In this document: one piece after another, positions 48,950 to 60,444 of the stretch
Position numbering within the stretch: position 1 is the first letter of the stretch
Layout of the letters: every line of letters begins with the position of its first letter
Assembly: GCF_002878395.1 (NCBI RefSeq)
Contig: NC_061112.1
Span: 43,385,854 to 43,449,853 of the forward strand
Length of the DNA: 64,000 bases
Direction: 5' to 3'
From: Capsicum annuum
Lineage: Eukaryota > Streptophyta > Magnoliopsida > Solanales > Solanaceae
Notes under the pieces: model-generated
What the model saw: only the letters and a program-made list of their open reading frames with translations
What the model was told of the DNA's origin: nothing
Database searches by the model: none
Position numbers and translations under genes: made by a program

Positions 48950-49490
48950 TAGTATTTTCTCATTTCCCTGTATTATGTTTGTACAAAGGCAAGATCAGGC
49001 CATGTATATTATGACATATTGTAGAGCTCCAATGATATGGCGATATTAGGTAGCATCATAAGGGTTGGACTATCATCATTATGTAATCTAGAGTTCATCA
49101 ACATAGGCATAGAAAAAGGCTTGCATTGGAGATTTTTTGCCTTGGATAGAAGTTGCCATCAAAGTTGTATTCAAAGTAAAAAACTCAAGGAAACCAAATC
49201 ACAGATAAAAAATTCAAAGCTGATTCTAGAGATAATAGATTTGAGAAACTGAAGGTTGCACCAGGTAATAATGATATCATCCACATAAACAAAAGAAAAA
49301 ACTCTAAGACATCATTTGTTTTGTACATAAATAGAGAGGCATAGGATCTGGATATACTAAAACCATCAACAAAAAAAACTTAAGTGTACCGACCGCGAGG
49401 GACCTGCTTAAGACCATAGGTTAACTTCTTTTATTGAGAAACATGATTTTTGCCAAGAAAATTACTCAGGTAAGAGGACCTACGTACATA
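48950..49490 (-). pseudogene. Ty1/copia reverse transcriptase fragment
   Basis: On the minus strand the order and motifs of Ty1/copia pol are clear: YGLKQVPRGRYT near 49395-49415 (usual YGLKQAPRAWY), then FVYVDDIIIT near 49275-49300 with the catalytic YVDD intact, then after frame changes MNSRLHNDDSPTL near 49070-49100 and YTWPDLAFVQT near 48975-49005 (usual TRPDLAFAV). About 540 bases remain; the integrase, gag and LTRs are not recognised nearby. The fragment is broken by several stops and frameshifts. It is the only copia sequence in the window. It could be an old insertion in CACTA-2 or part of captured DNA. Confidence 0.85.
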
Positions 49491-50200
49491 TATTATATCT
49501 TAGAAGTGCAAAAGAGGATGGGAGGAGGGTGAGCAGACCTATCTCAAAGATATAAAAACAGATAATATACAAGGGATAACACCCTAAAAATATACATCCT
49601 GCGGTTTAAAATAGATGAAGAGAAGAACAAATACCAAATTCAAAACAGACACATAGAGCAGAACAACATTGTGGGCATAGGAACAAATACCAAGTTCAAA
49701 ACAGACACAGATAGTAGAACAACATTGTTTAAAACCTCCACAACATTTATCATTCTCACTCAAATATCCAAAAAAAATTAGATCAGGAGTAGAAATAATA
49801 GGAAAACAAAGCATATAATTAGTAAAATATATCATCATAAAATAAAGGGCAAACAAAACAAATGCCTCAGTCCTACTAACTACTCTTAGCCTTTTACTTG
49901 AAAATAAATCATTATCCATAGTAGTGTATCTTTTGTGCACAAAAGGCATAAGAATATGTAAAAGAAAACTTAAATGGGTTAGTTAAACCACTCTCTGAAA
50001 CCCTTATATTATAATACAGAAATAATGGTGCAAAGCCACACAATCTCTTGGTACCATGAAATTAAACGTAAAATAAGATATCACATTGAAAGAGTTGGTA
50101 AACAAAATCAAAAATTGATCTTTAGAACTCTATTTGAATGCCTTTAAATATTTTATTATTAGAGAAGAGGAAGAATTAGATGAGTAGCTTGAATAAAACA
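49491..50200. other. Noncoding CACTA-2 interior with a short duplication
   Basis: AT-rich. The 121-codon minus-strand frame at 49584-49949 is Phe/Cys/Tyr-rich, crosses the 56-bp duplication below and resembles no family I know; I treat it as chance. Confidence 0.5.
49625..49736 (+). repeat. 56-bp tandem duplication
   Basis: Units 49625-49680 and 49681-49736 both contain GAACAAATACCAA, TTCAAAACAGACACA and GAACAACATTGT. Confidence 0.85.
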
Positions 50201-50538
50201 AACAAAATATTGATATTAATACAATAATTTAGTAGCCTATGAATGAAAAAGAGCAACTTGATCAATTGGAAAGTGAGGCATACCTGTAATTCCTCAATTT
50301 ATGGTAGAGATGTGTGAAAAATTATCTCTCATTGAGATTAGGTAGAGATGATCAGTGGAAATTAGAAAAAACAAAATATTGACATTAGTACAGTAATTCA
50401 GTAGCCTGTGAATGAAAAAGAGCAGCTTGATTGATTGGAAAGTGAGGCATACCTAGAATTCCTTAATTTAGGGTAGAGTAGTGAGAAAAACTATCTCTCA
50501 CAGAGATTAAGCAGAAAGGAAGTGTTTTTCAATTACTA
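50201..50538 (+). repeat. 169-bp tandem duplication near the right end of CACTA-2
   Basis: Units start at 50201 and 50370 and share AACAAAATATTGA, AGTAGCCT-TGAATGAAAAAG, GGAAAGTGAGGCATACCT and CTATCTCTCA-like stretches with a few substitutions. The second unit decays after about 50520. Confidence 0.85.
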
Positions 50539-50828
50539 CTTTTAACATATAATTTGATTTGGCGCTTTAATTTTGTTAAAAGAAAAAAAAATCCCCCACA
50601 TGTCTTCAATTTTATATTATTTGGGAAAACAAATTCCCGCTTATGTCATTAATTATATATTATTTGGGACCACATACTAAATTTTTTGGGGACCACATTT
50701 AGTACTTTCACAATAAAGTACATAAAAAAGGACCAAAATGTGATCTTGTCTCAATACCTATACTTTTAGAGATGGGATTATCAGCTCACCCCAATATATT
50801 AGTCATAAATAAAAAAATTCTTGTAGTG
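50539..50828. other. Right subterminal and terminal region of CACTA-2
   Basis: Two copies of TATATTATTTGGGA-like sequence lie near 50610 and 50665 and the TIR ends at 50828 (TTCTTGTAGTG). There is no open frame. Confidence 0.7.
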
Positions 50829-51181
50829 AATCTAGTGGTTACGAGTCTAGCACATGACTCGTAATCAGGCCTTATAAGTCATTGCATGGACCCGTAGCCT
50901 GACTAGTAAAGAATTCAACAAATCAAGCCTCAGATTACCACTCTACCTAACGACTCGTAGCCAGTCGTTAGGAGGTAATAGTAGTCAGACCAGAATCTAC
51001 CCAAAATCCTTGGACCCTATGTTAAGACTATGATCATGACTCCTGATTAGTCGTACTGAGTCATGAGGTGAGTCGTAATGACTATAAGTAGGCTTTGTTG
51101 CATATTTTCCCAGGGACTTTTATGTCTTTTCCCACTCATTTAAAAGACTTAGCCAGGTTATTTAGGCTTCCCAAAGGGTAG

Positions 51182-51189
51182 TATAAAAG
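51182..51189 (+). promoter_or_regulatory. Putative TATA box of the element D LTR
   Basis: TATAAAAG follows GGGTAG and precedes CCCAAATTCCC, about 670 bases into the rejoined LTR. The other LTR has TATAATAAAAG at about 61858. Confidence 0.55.
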
Positions 51190-53011
51190 CCCAAATTCCC
51201 AATTCCTTACTTAATCATGACTTAAGTCGAACAAATAAAAAAGGGGGGATTTCTTCTTCTTCCAAGAAGCAACTAGAGGATCATCAAGCAAGTCCAATTC
51301 TCAAGGAGATTTCTCTAAGCTTCAATATTCATGTATTTAGGATTTCATTAGTGGGTTCCTTCCACCCATTGATTCCCAATAACTCCCTAAGTCTACAAGT
51401 TAAAAACTCTTTTCTCTTATATTGGTTCCAAGTTAACCATAACTTTTATGAATTTTCCTCAATTGTCTTGAGTTATGAGCCCAAAAAATACGCTCTCTCA
51501 TGATAATTGTGTTTCTATCAGTTTGATATTGAAAATGTTTACATCATGATTAGTTATTGATATATTAATCATTATTTATGATTTTTCGTACTATGGTTAT
51601 TTCAATAATTTTCATGATAAGTATGTATTAGTCAGTACTGGTGGGTTATAAACACCCTACACCTAAGTCATTATATATGTTACAGTTTTTAGGTTATAAT
51701 TCTTTCAGACTATGTTTGTATTGTTAATTTCAAAACATTATTATGATAAACATTTGTCAGTATCAGATCATGTTAAATGAAAATCAGTATTAGTGTCATT
51801 CAATTGGGAGTAAAACTTAGCACCGAGTGAATACATGGATGAAAGCTCCCCCATCAGTTACACATAAGTCATTATTAGTAGTCCCTGAGTTCCAAAACTA
51901 TGTTTCCACCCTAGGTTAAGGGTTCTCCTATCAACATCATCTTAGTGGATCCACGCTAGCCAGTGTTGGTACCCTTGGCAAGGTACTAATACCTATCCAA
52001 CTGGGGTTATTAGTTGGACCCTAATTCTGCTTAGATTGGGGTATGCTTGTTGTATTTAGCTCCCACAGTCTCTAGTTTAATTTTAGACTCAATTCATATT
52101 TATATGATGTTTTCAATTAGATGTGTATGACCATGTAATCAGTTGTAACGACCTGATTTTTTGGAACTGAAATACCACACGGTGCTCATGATCCCAAAGG
52201 ACCACAAGCTAACCTTATACTGATATCTATATTTGAATATTGCATAATATAGATAATAAATGCAGAAACTAGCCATAAGGTTCAAAACATCTAAAAATAC
52301 TCAAAATTGAAAATTAAATACTGATACATCTATCCGAAAAGCCTCTAAACTATCTGAACTGTGGAGTTGATGGGACATGTCCCCAACTAACTCCGTCTAC
52401 TGAAAATAAACTAAGTCTAATATGATAATAATAAGAAGAAGAAGAATCATCCTCGACTGAAGAGAACTCACTGCTATGTCTACTATTGCTGACTGGGACT
52501 GAGCTACTAAGGGTACTCTGGATCTCGTGCCTCTGAACCTATGGTGTCAAATAAAATACCATAGCACAAATATGTCAGTACAAGAATGTACCGAGTATAA
52601 AGATGAGGTAAGGCTAAATGCAAGGGCTCATAGATGAACAATTATTTAACAGAATAATCATGAGAGTACTGAATGAGAACACATGCATGAATGCACAAAC
52701 CATAACTAAAATTATCGTGACTTGAAGTATTGAAACTCAGATACTACTTTACTGCCATCTGAACTCACTACTAATGCCTGAGATATTGAAAAATGAATTA
52801 TCTGATACTGATAAATGAGTACTAGAGCTAAGATCAGTCTTATCTACTGAGTGATCTCAAAAATTGGTGATACTAAAACTAATTAACTGAATCTACTCAT
52901 ATCATTGACTGAATTCTAAGCTTTCTACTCTCGACTAACTACATCAGAGATGAAACCTCTCTAAATGATGATTCTAAAATCTACTATCAATGATAAGAAA
53001 AGATTATATCC

Positions 53012-53262
53012 GAGATCAAACCTATTTAGTAGAAGATCTATGAATCTGATAATGAGGGTAATTACTAAATCTGAGAATGAGATCAAGCCTATCTGACAGG
53101 TGATCTCTGGATCTGATAATGAGATTACTCAACTAAATCTGAAACTGAGATCAACCCTATCTAGCGAGTGATCTCTTGATCTGATAATGAGATTACTCAA
53201 CTAAATCTGAGATCAAGCCTATCTAGTGGGTAATCTCTTGATCTAATAACACTGATACTGAA
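53012..53262 (-). repeat. Four 62-68-bp tandem units in LTR E
   Basis: Units start at 53012, 53079, 53147 and 53209 with GAGATCAAnCCTAT, TGATCTCTTGATCTGATAAT and GATTACTCAACTAAATCT. Confidence 0.85.
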
Positions 53263-55039
53263 TAACTTTATGTGGGACCATGTTAATCTAGCGGATGGCC
53301 CATGAATCAATGGAACTATCTGAGTTCTTCACTGAGATAGATGATTATATCTGACAGTCCTGATTTCTGAGTTCTTTTCTAAAACCTAATATTGAAACTG
53401 TAACTGTGGGAGTGCTCACTTAACTGACATACCCTGAATCTGAACTGGTGGGGTCCAACCTGTAACCCCAGTTAGAAGGGTTTTAATAATATGCCACAGG
53501 TAAAGACCTCTCTCGTCAAGCCTCTCTAACGAGTGACCCTCAAAGGAAGTCAAGCCTAAGGCAGTATAATAGTCAAGCCTCTCTAACGGGTGATAAGCCT
53601 TTTTCTAATGGGTGACTCCTGTGTCCTACGCTGACTATGCAGTTATGGATTTTAGGTATTAATGCTAACTACTCTACATCTCTAATGGGGAGCCATCATC
53701 CCTGCACTCGCTAGGTGCTAGCTCCTACTGCCAACTGAAAGACTCTGAATTGATTCTCAACTAAACTATACTGAGTTGAATCTGATACTGATTATGTTTC
53801 TCAAATGATGTTACTGAGTTAATCTAAATTCACTTGGTTCCGTGTCTGACAGAATACTACTGAATCTCATTATCTGACTGAATGATACATAGCTTTGAAT
53901 AGATTACTTGATTACTACTGAGGTATGAACTGAACACTTGGATACTATTAGATCTGCGCTGAGTACAAAATTGAGTCTAGATTACTAGTGATACTGAGAT
54001 TACGGAGATTACTGAGATTACTAAGATTTATTAAGTTTTGTATCAGTTTGAGAGTACAGAGTTCTATAGCTAAATCAGTTCTAAGAATTATGGCTTGACT
54101 TAGATTATCATGAAAAATGACATGGGCTCTAGACAACAGCTAAATTGTTGGGTGTAAGTACCCCCAACACTTGCTAACATAAAAGTAAAACATAACCATT
54201 CATGACCATGGACATTCATTCACCATCACAATTATTAAAGCATTTCTTCAAACACTTAGGAATCATAAACATATGATAGTATAGGGAGACATGCTATTGG
54301 CTCAGACTCCATTCAACAAGGTCTTGCATCAAATACTTAGCATGTATTGAAGTCTTAGCATGTATTAAAGAGCACATAATTGGGGAATTTCATGCTATCA
54401 TGTCACAATTCATTCACTAAGGCTTTTTAACAAACACTTGGCATGCATGGGCTTGTACACAATTGGGGATTTCTAGTCAACATGCTATAATGGCTCTAAT
54501 TCCTTCACATAAGCATTTTATCAAACATATGGGGAGAATGCTTTGATTATTCAACAATTTCTTCACTTAAATGACATGAACATTCTAATTAACAATCAAC
54601 TTGAAGAGGGTTTATCATGACTATCACACACTAAGGTCAAAACTTGAAACCTCATAAACAAAATATGAATTAAAATATCAATAATAACATGAACTCTAAT
54701 TTCAATTCACATGAATAATGAAAACTCATAAACATAAGATATTTGAAATTTAGAAAAGGGTTCTTGAGCTTCTTAGATAAAAGGGACCCAACAATCAACA
54801 TCTGCATACGTTAGGGAAACTCTTTCTTGAAGGATCTTGGAGAGATTCTTGATTTCTTGATTTCTCTTAATTTTTCTTGAAGAAGAAAGCAGGGTTTTGA
54901 TTTTGTGGAAACCCTAGTTTTTTATGTTAAAGATGAAAAATGAAATTGTGACCCTTGATTGGATATAAATAGGGGCTAAAAAGAGTGGGAATAGGACCTA
55001 AAAACCCTTTTAAAATCGAGTTAAAAATGCTAAATGAGG

Positions 55040-55335
55040 TCTGCGACGGTCGAAGTAATGGTCCATCGCTCAGCCCAAAGGTCCATTGAAATGTATGTTG
55101 CACATTAGCCAGAAAAATAATACACTGCCTTGATGTGACAGTCTTAGTAATGGTCCATCGGATCTACCGTCGCACATTTCCTAGGATGAGGCCACACTGC
55201 CTCAGCATGGTGGTTCCAACGATGGTCCATCGCAGCCTTGATGGTCCATCATCCTGGCCACCACACTTTGTCTAGAAAAGGGAGTCACTACCTTAGTTGC
55301 GATGGTCTGTCATAATCTCGACGGTCTGTCAACCC
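55040..55335 (-). repeat. U3 palindrome array of LTR E
   Basis: The palindrome CGATGGTCCATCG and near forms occur at about 55057, 55149, 55221, 55239 and 55301, spaced about 72-92 apart apart from one close pair. Intervening sequence shares GCCACACTGCCT-like words. Confidence 0.75.
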
Positions 55336-56169
55336 GTCGTACCTGGGTAGTTTCGACTGCTTTCAGTAAAAAGGCCATAACTTCCTTGCCCGATGTTGGA
55401 TTTTGACAAAATTAGTATCGATAGAAATATTATTCAATGATCTATATGATAAAAATTTGATATTATGGAAATTCTACATGGTTTAAGATATTTCTCACTT
55501 GAGAAGAAACTTCTCAACCTTTTAAGGCTGGACTTACACTTTACTTGACACGCTCTAAGGCTCAGACTGCTAGAGAATTTTATGGGGTCTTACATCAGCC
55601 AATCAGTTATTCAGATTATTTAGAACATGTATATACAGGGTCTTTTATTCAATTCTATGTTCATGCATTTATGCTTAGTTATATCAATTATCTCTCCCAT
55701 CTTGCATACTTAGTACATATAAAGTACTAACTGCTTAATCTTTTGTGCTATATTGTCCTATAATATAGGTTCAAACACTCAGTTCCTCAGTCGTACTTAG
55801 ATAGTTTGTGTGCCACTCAATAGTAGTTGGGTGAGTCCTCATCATTCGAGGACAAGTTATTATTAATTTCTTCCAGTACTTGTTTTATTACAGTCATTTG
55901 GAGTTAGTTGGAGGTCTGTCCCATCAACTCTCTATGTTAGAGGCTTTCAAATAGTCAAACTTGTTTTCAATTTTTATCAAAAGTTCAAGCGTATCAAGTA
56001 TTACCTTTAGTACTATTTGTTATTTAGATTTTTATTTTAGCTTCCACATATTATATTGCTACTTTTCTTAGGTGTCCACAGCAGGTACAAAACCATGGGT
56101 TAGCTTAGGGTCACTCAGACTCTAGGCACTGTGTTATGACTAAGGGGTAGCTTCAGGTCGTGACAAATT

Positions 56170-56186
56170 TGGTATCAGAGCATAAG
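56170..56186 (+). promoter_or_regulatory. Primer binding site of element D
   Basis: TGGTATCAGAGCATAAG begins five bases after the 5' LTR; the first 12 bases are the classic complement of plant initiator tRNA-Met. Confidence 0.9.
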
Positions 56187-56384
56187 TCTTAAAGTGTCCT
56201 AAGGTGTTTTAAAGTAACCTTAAGTAGAGTCTTTTTCATGGGTGTGAAGTGTGCCACACTTATTGGCTAGAGGCTACGGGATATTTTAGGAAAAGTTTCA
56301 CTTCTTTCATTATTTTTGGTGTGTGATAGAGTATGAACTCTATTGAATTTCCTCTTCTAACTCTCCTTCATCCATTTACAGAAA

Positions 56385-57560
56385 ATGCCTCCCAGAAAGA
56401 ATAATGGAAGGACGAATACGGACCAGCCTGTACCGCCATCTATTTAGTAAGACCCTCTAAATAATTAGGTCTCCCACATTTAATTTTAAGCTACTTTCAC
56501 AGCCTTTGAGCAATATATAACTACCTAATATAACCATCGGGTTGTTTCCCCAACTAATATAGTAGTGAGTATGGTAGTAGCTAGGATTCGAGACTTTACT
56601 CGGATGAATCCTCAAACATTCTTTAGATCTAAGTCTGAGGAGAATCCATAAAAGTTTTTAGATTATGTACAGAAGGTAACAGATATCATAGGTCTTACCC
56701 CAAGTGAGATTGCTAACTTAGCTTCTTACCAATTATAAGGGTTGGCTCACACCTGGGTTAAGTAGTTAAAGGAGGATAGAGGTGCCGAAGTAGGGCCTGT
56801 AGAGTGGGATGAATTTTCTACTACTTTCCAAGATAGGTTTTTCCCTCTTGAGTTGAAGGAAGCCAAAGTGCAAGAGTTCATTAGACTCAAGTAGGGAATC
56901 ATGAGTGTGAAGGAGTATTCGCTTAATAATACCCAATTGGAGTGGTATGCTTCAACTATGGTGGCAGATTCTAGGGTCAAAATAAGTAAGTTTGTGTATG
57001 GAGTTCTTGAGGATGTGGTCAAGCAGTGTGAAAATGTGATGTTGTTTAAGGAAATGGACCTTTCAAGGTTAATGGTTCATTCTCAACATATTAAGGAAGA
57101 GAAGTTCAAGGAAAACAAAAGAGAGAATAAGAGGGCTAGAATCAGTAGCTTTAACTTCTCTTAGCAGAGGTCAAATGGTGGGAATCATTCTTGTCTTTGC
57201 CAAAATTCATCAGCCTCAGCCCCATTTTCTACCAGTGCTCCAGTGCCTATGGTCTGGCAAGATACTTATGATAAAGCATAGAGCTACAAGTCCCAGGATA
57301 GTGTCATAGTTTTCACACAAATCCAGTCCGCAAGAGGTGTGGTAGGAAAAACAAGGGTGAGTGTATCGCTGATGGTGATACGTGTTATGGGTATGGCAAG
57401 TTAGGCCACAGGTTAAAGGACTACCCAACAAGGGTAAGAATGATCATCATCAAGGCTAGACTAATTCTTTAGCAGCACCAGCAGGTCGCCCAACTCAGTA
57501 GGGTGCCACTTCTAGGGCTACCAGTGACCAATACCAAAATTGACTTTGTGCCCTTTAGGC
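56385..57560 (+). pseudogene. Element D gag
   Basis: The ATG at 56385 begins MPPRKNNGRTNTDQPVPPS, then two stops. Capsid motifs follow in one frame with further stops: RIRDFTRMNPQTFFRSKSEE, ITDIIGLTPSEIANLASYQL-like sequence, VEWDEFSTTFQDRFFPLELK and SVKEYSLNNTQLEWYASTMV. The frame 56901-57164 is open and ends in the basic linker KRENKRARISSFNFS. The zinc knuckle near 57380-57425 reads CYGYGKLGHRLKDYP, so the second and the last Cys are both Tyr. The last change is shared with element B, while element A keeps that Cys. The protein would form the particle; it is not expressed as one frame now. Confidence 0.87.
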
Positions 57561-57579
57561 TCGACAAGATAAGGAGGAT

Positions 57580-58000
57580 TCTTCTAATATGGTAACTGGT
57601 AGTTACAAGTCTTTCATCTTCATGTGTATGCCTTGTTAAATCCTAGAGCCACACTTTCTTTCATTATTCCTTATATAGTAGTAGATTTTAGCGTTAGTCC
57701 CGAAATCCTAAAAGATTCTTTCTCAGCTCTACCCTAGTCGGTAGTTCAATCGTAGGCATACGGGTGTACCAAAATTTCCCAATCACAGGTCTAAAAGTCA
57801 CTTCAATTTATTTTTAGAGTTAGAAATGATCTATGATATCATCCTTATCATGGATTATCTCCACTCTTTCTATGCCTCAGTTGACTGTAGAAATAGGATA
57901 GATTAGTTTTAGTTTCATAATAAGCCAGTCCTAGAATAGAAGGGTAGTACCTCATTACCTATAGGTCAATTTCTCTCTTTCTTTAAGGTGAGAAAAATAA
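57580..58000 (+). pseudogene. Element D protease region
   Basis: At about 57610-57700 the reading LHVYALLNPRATLSFIIPYI is seen, where relatives have VYALLDPGATLSFVTPLVA: the catalytic Asp is Asn and the Gly is Arg. The following VDFSVSPEILKDSF fits; after that stops and frame changes erase the domain. It could not work as a protease. Confidence 0.75.
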
Positions 58001-58039
58001 ATTCTAAGGGTTGTATCTATCATCTCATTTGAGTTAAGG

Positions 58040-58980
58040 AATTAAATTCCACAATCTAGAGTCTTGAGTTAGTTTTAATAGTAAATGAATTCCCAAAAGT
58101 GTTTCCTGAAGATCTTCTCAGAGTTCCTCCCGAGCGGGAAATTAACTTCAAAATAGATCTCCTTCTAAATACCCAACCCATTTTAATTCCACCTTATAGA
58201 ATGGCTCTAGCTGAGCTTAAGAAATTTAAAGAACATTTGAAAGATCTCCTAGATAAGGGATTAATCAGGCCTAGAAACTCTCTATTGGGAGCTCTAGTTC
58301 TCTTCATGCTCAAAAAAGATGTTTCTCTTAGAATGTACATCGACTAACAAGATTTATGACTTGTTCAACCAACTTCAGGGTGAACGAAGTTTCTCTAATA
58401 TAGACATCAGAACTAGATATCATCAGTTCAGAGTAAAAAATTATGACATTTCGAAGACAACCTTCAGAACTTAGTATGGTTACTTTGAGTTTGTAGTTAT
58501 GTCTTTTGGATTAACAAGTTCTCCTACTGATTTCATGGACTTGATGAATAGAGTGTTCAAGTAATACTTTGACATATTCATGATAGTCTTCATAAATGAC
58601 TTCTTTGTCTATTCCCATAGCTAGGGTGAGCATGCAAACCATTTAACTATCATTTTGCTGACACTTAAGAATCATCAGCTATTCGCTAATTTTAGTAAAC
58701 GTGAATTGTAGTTGAAATAGTAAGCTTTTCTTGGTCATATTATTTCTGGTGAAGGCATTTGAGTTGATCCTTGAAAGATCAAAGTAGTAAGGAACTGGCC
58801 TAGATACATCTCTCTATTAGGTATCAGGAATTTCATGGGTTTATCTGATTACTATAGATGATTTGTTAAAGAATCCTCTTCTATTGCCTCTCCCATCTCT
58901 ATAATAACTCAAAAGAAAGTCAAATTTTAGTGGTTAGATTCTTGCAAGAAGAGCTTTCATGTGTTGAAGACTCGACTCAC
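58040..58980 (+). pseudogene. Element D reverse transcriptase
   Basis: The open frame 58099-58347 gives the N-terminal part: [39 protein letters not shown] and [20 protein letters not shown]. The palm, 58380-58620, reads FSNIDIRTRYHQFRV with the first Asp, [20 protein letters not shown], and IVFINDFFVYSHS, where the usual FIDD is FIND, so one of the two catalytic Asp residues is lost. The thumb, 58680-58900, reads [13 protein letters not shown] and FMGLSDYYR-FVKESSSIASP with stops. The losses show a long-dead copy. Confidence 0.87.
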
Positions 58981-59500
58981 TTCTACCTCAGTATTGACTT
59001 TACCAGAGGATTTAGTTGGTTTCGTGGTCTATTGTGAGTCTTCTAGGGTTGGTCTTTATTATTTTTTTGATACAGCGAGGAAAATTTATAGCTTATGCCT
59101 CTAGATAGATTAAACCCCATGAGAAGAATTACTCGAATCATGATCTTAAGTTGGCGGCAGTTGTTTTTACCTTAAATATTTGAAGGCATTATCTATATGG
59201 GGTGCATGTTGATGTGTTCATCGATCATAAGAGTTTATTGTATGTGTTCACTTAAAAGAATCCGAATCTTTATCAGAGAAAATGGTTGGATCTTTTAAGG
59301 GATTATGATATAAGTGTCCTGTATAACTCAGGTAAGGCTAATTTAGTGACCCACACCCTTAGAAGATTATCTATGGGTAGCATTACTCATGTTGAAAAAG
59401 GGGAAAAAGAGTTAGTTCATGAGGTTCATCAGCTTGCTAGGTTGGGAGTTTGGTTGATTGATTCGTTTGAAGGTAGTGTATTGGTTCAAAATAGTTCATA
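58981..59500 (+). pseudogene. Element D RNase H
   Basis: Reads LTSTSVLTLPEDLVGFVVYC then ESSRVGLYYFFD, where the first catalytic Asp (usually CDAS) is Glu. Then IAYASR, a stop, KPHEKNYSNHDLKLAAVVFT, HYLYGVHVDVFIDHKSLLYV, and from 59286 an open frame LLRDYDISVLYNSGKANLVT followed by HTLRRLSMGSITHVEKGEKE. Partly decayed but ordered as in a Ty3/gypsy RNase H. Confidence 0.82.
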
Positions 59501-60444
59501 ATTTTCTTTGGTTGCTGAAGTGAAGGAAAAGCAAGATAAAGATCCTATTTTGCAAGTTGAAGGAGGCAGTTCAGGATTAAAAAAATGGTAGTTTTCTTTT
59601 AAGAGGGAGATAGTGTTCTTTGCTGTTAGGGCAGGTTATTTGTTCTGAATGTAGATGGTTTGAGGTAGTAAATGTTAGTAGAAACGCATGGTTTGTGATA
59701 TTCTATTCACTCCGAAGCCACTAAAATATACCATGATTTGCGGAAAATCTATTGGTGGAATAGTATGAAGAAGGATATTGCGGAATTTATGACTAAGTGT
59801 GAATTGTCAGTAGGTTAAGGTTGAGCATCATAGACATAGTGGTACACTTCTGGATTTCAGTATTCCCACTTCTAAATGGGAAGTGGTAAATATCGATTTT
59901 GTTATAGGGTTACCTCGTACGCATTGTCAGCATGATATGACTTGGGTCACGCGGATAGGATGACCAAGTGAGCCCATTCCTTACCAGTTCATACTTCATA
60001 TTCAACTGAGGATTATTTAGACTCTATCTTAGGGAGTTGGTGAAGTTTCTTGGGGTTTCTTTGACCATCATTTTAGATAAAGGTACTCAGTTTACCTCCC
60101 ATTTTGTAAAGTCTTTTCCGAAGGGTCAGGGTACCCAAGTTTATATCAACATAGCTTTTCACCCATAGATAGATGGTCAGACAGAAAGGACCATTTAGAC
60201 CTTAGAGGATATGTTGAAGGCATGTGCACTAGATTTTAAGGGTAGTTGGGATGATCAATTATCTTTGATTGAGTTTGCCTACACTAATAGCTATCACCCC
60301 AATATTTAGTTAGCTCTATTTGAGGCTATATATGGTAGGAGGTGCAGATCTCTTATTAGTGGGTTTGAAGTTGGTGAGGTTGCTTTGATAGGCCCAGATT
60401 CAGTACATGAGAATATGGAGAAAGTTTAGCTAATTAGAGAAAGA
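59501..60444 (+). pseudogene. Element D integrase
   Basis: The zinc-binding part near 59690-59820 reads GYSIHSEATKIYHDLRKIYW and MKKDIAEFMTKCELSVG, with His and Cys ligands partly kept. The core, 59860-60240, shows TSKWEVVNIDFVIGLP with the first Asp, a disturbed second position (IILDKGTQFTS), and DGQTERTI-TLEDMLKACALD with the Glu. The end, 60240-60420, reads SWDDQLSLIEFAYTNSYHPN and YGRRCRSLISGFEVGEVALI. Several stops. Confidence 0.85.

Larger units (their letters stand above)
39569..50828. mobile_element. CACTA-2: 11.26-kb CACTA transposon carrying host gene fragments
   Basis: Left end CACTATAATAAAA and right end TTCTTGTAGTG (reverse complement CACTACAAGAA) form the imperfect inverted repeats of a CACTA (En/Spm) transposon. 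The target duplication is AAT at 39566-39568 and 50829-50831, three bases as expected. Removing the element restores the LTR of element D. Near the left end lies a 36-bp subterminal array. Inside are a MED16 fragment, a PMT methyltransferase exon, an unassigned coding-like stretch, a solo LTR, and a copia fragment. I see no TNP2/Transposase_21 or Transposase_24 motif, so it is probably non-autonomous. Confidence 0.85.
52144..55594 (-). repeat. Solo LTR E, 3.45 kb, inside the 5' LTR of element D
   Basis: On the plus strand it starts TGTAACGACCTG and ends GGGGTCTTACA, so in sense it runs TGTAAGACCCC to CAGGTCGTTACA. Orientation is set by the GACCACAAGCTAACC block that LTR A carries at the same end. 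Flanks TCAGT (52139-52143) and TCAGC (55595-55599) differ by one base, and removing the LTR restores the other LTR of D. No interior is present. Confidence 0.85.
39245..56165 (+). repeat. 5' LTR of element D in three pieces
   Basis: Pieces are 39245-39568, 50829-52143 and 55595-56165, about 2.2 kb without the insertions. Each join is supported by the copy at 61171: the sequence around 61495-61515 continues across the CACTA-2 site, and GTGCATGACCTTATGTCAGC at 62843 continues across the site of LTR E. It starts TGTAATACCTCGAG and ends AGGTCGTGACA. Confidence 0.9.

Noticed and set aside
49584..49949. Minus-strand open frame of 121 codons
   Set aside because: It crosses a 56-bp tandem duplication, so part of it repeats itself, and it resembles no family I know.
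52981..53262. Possible CRISPR array
   Set aside because: The 62-68-bp units are contiguous tandem repeats with no unique spacers, in a plant LTR.
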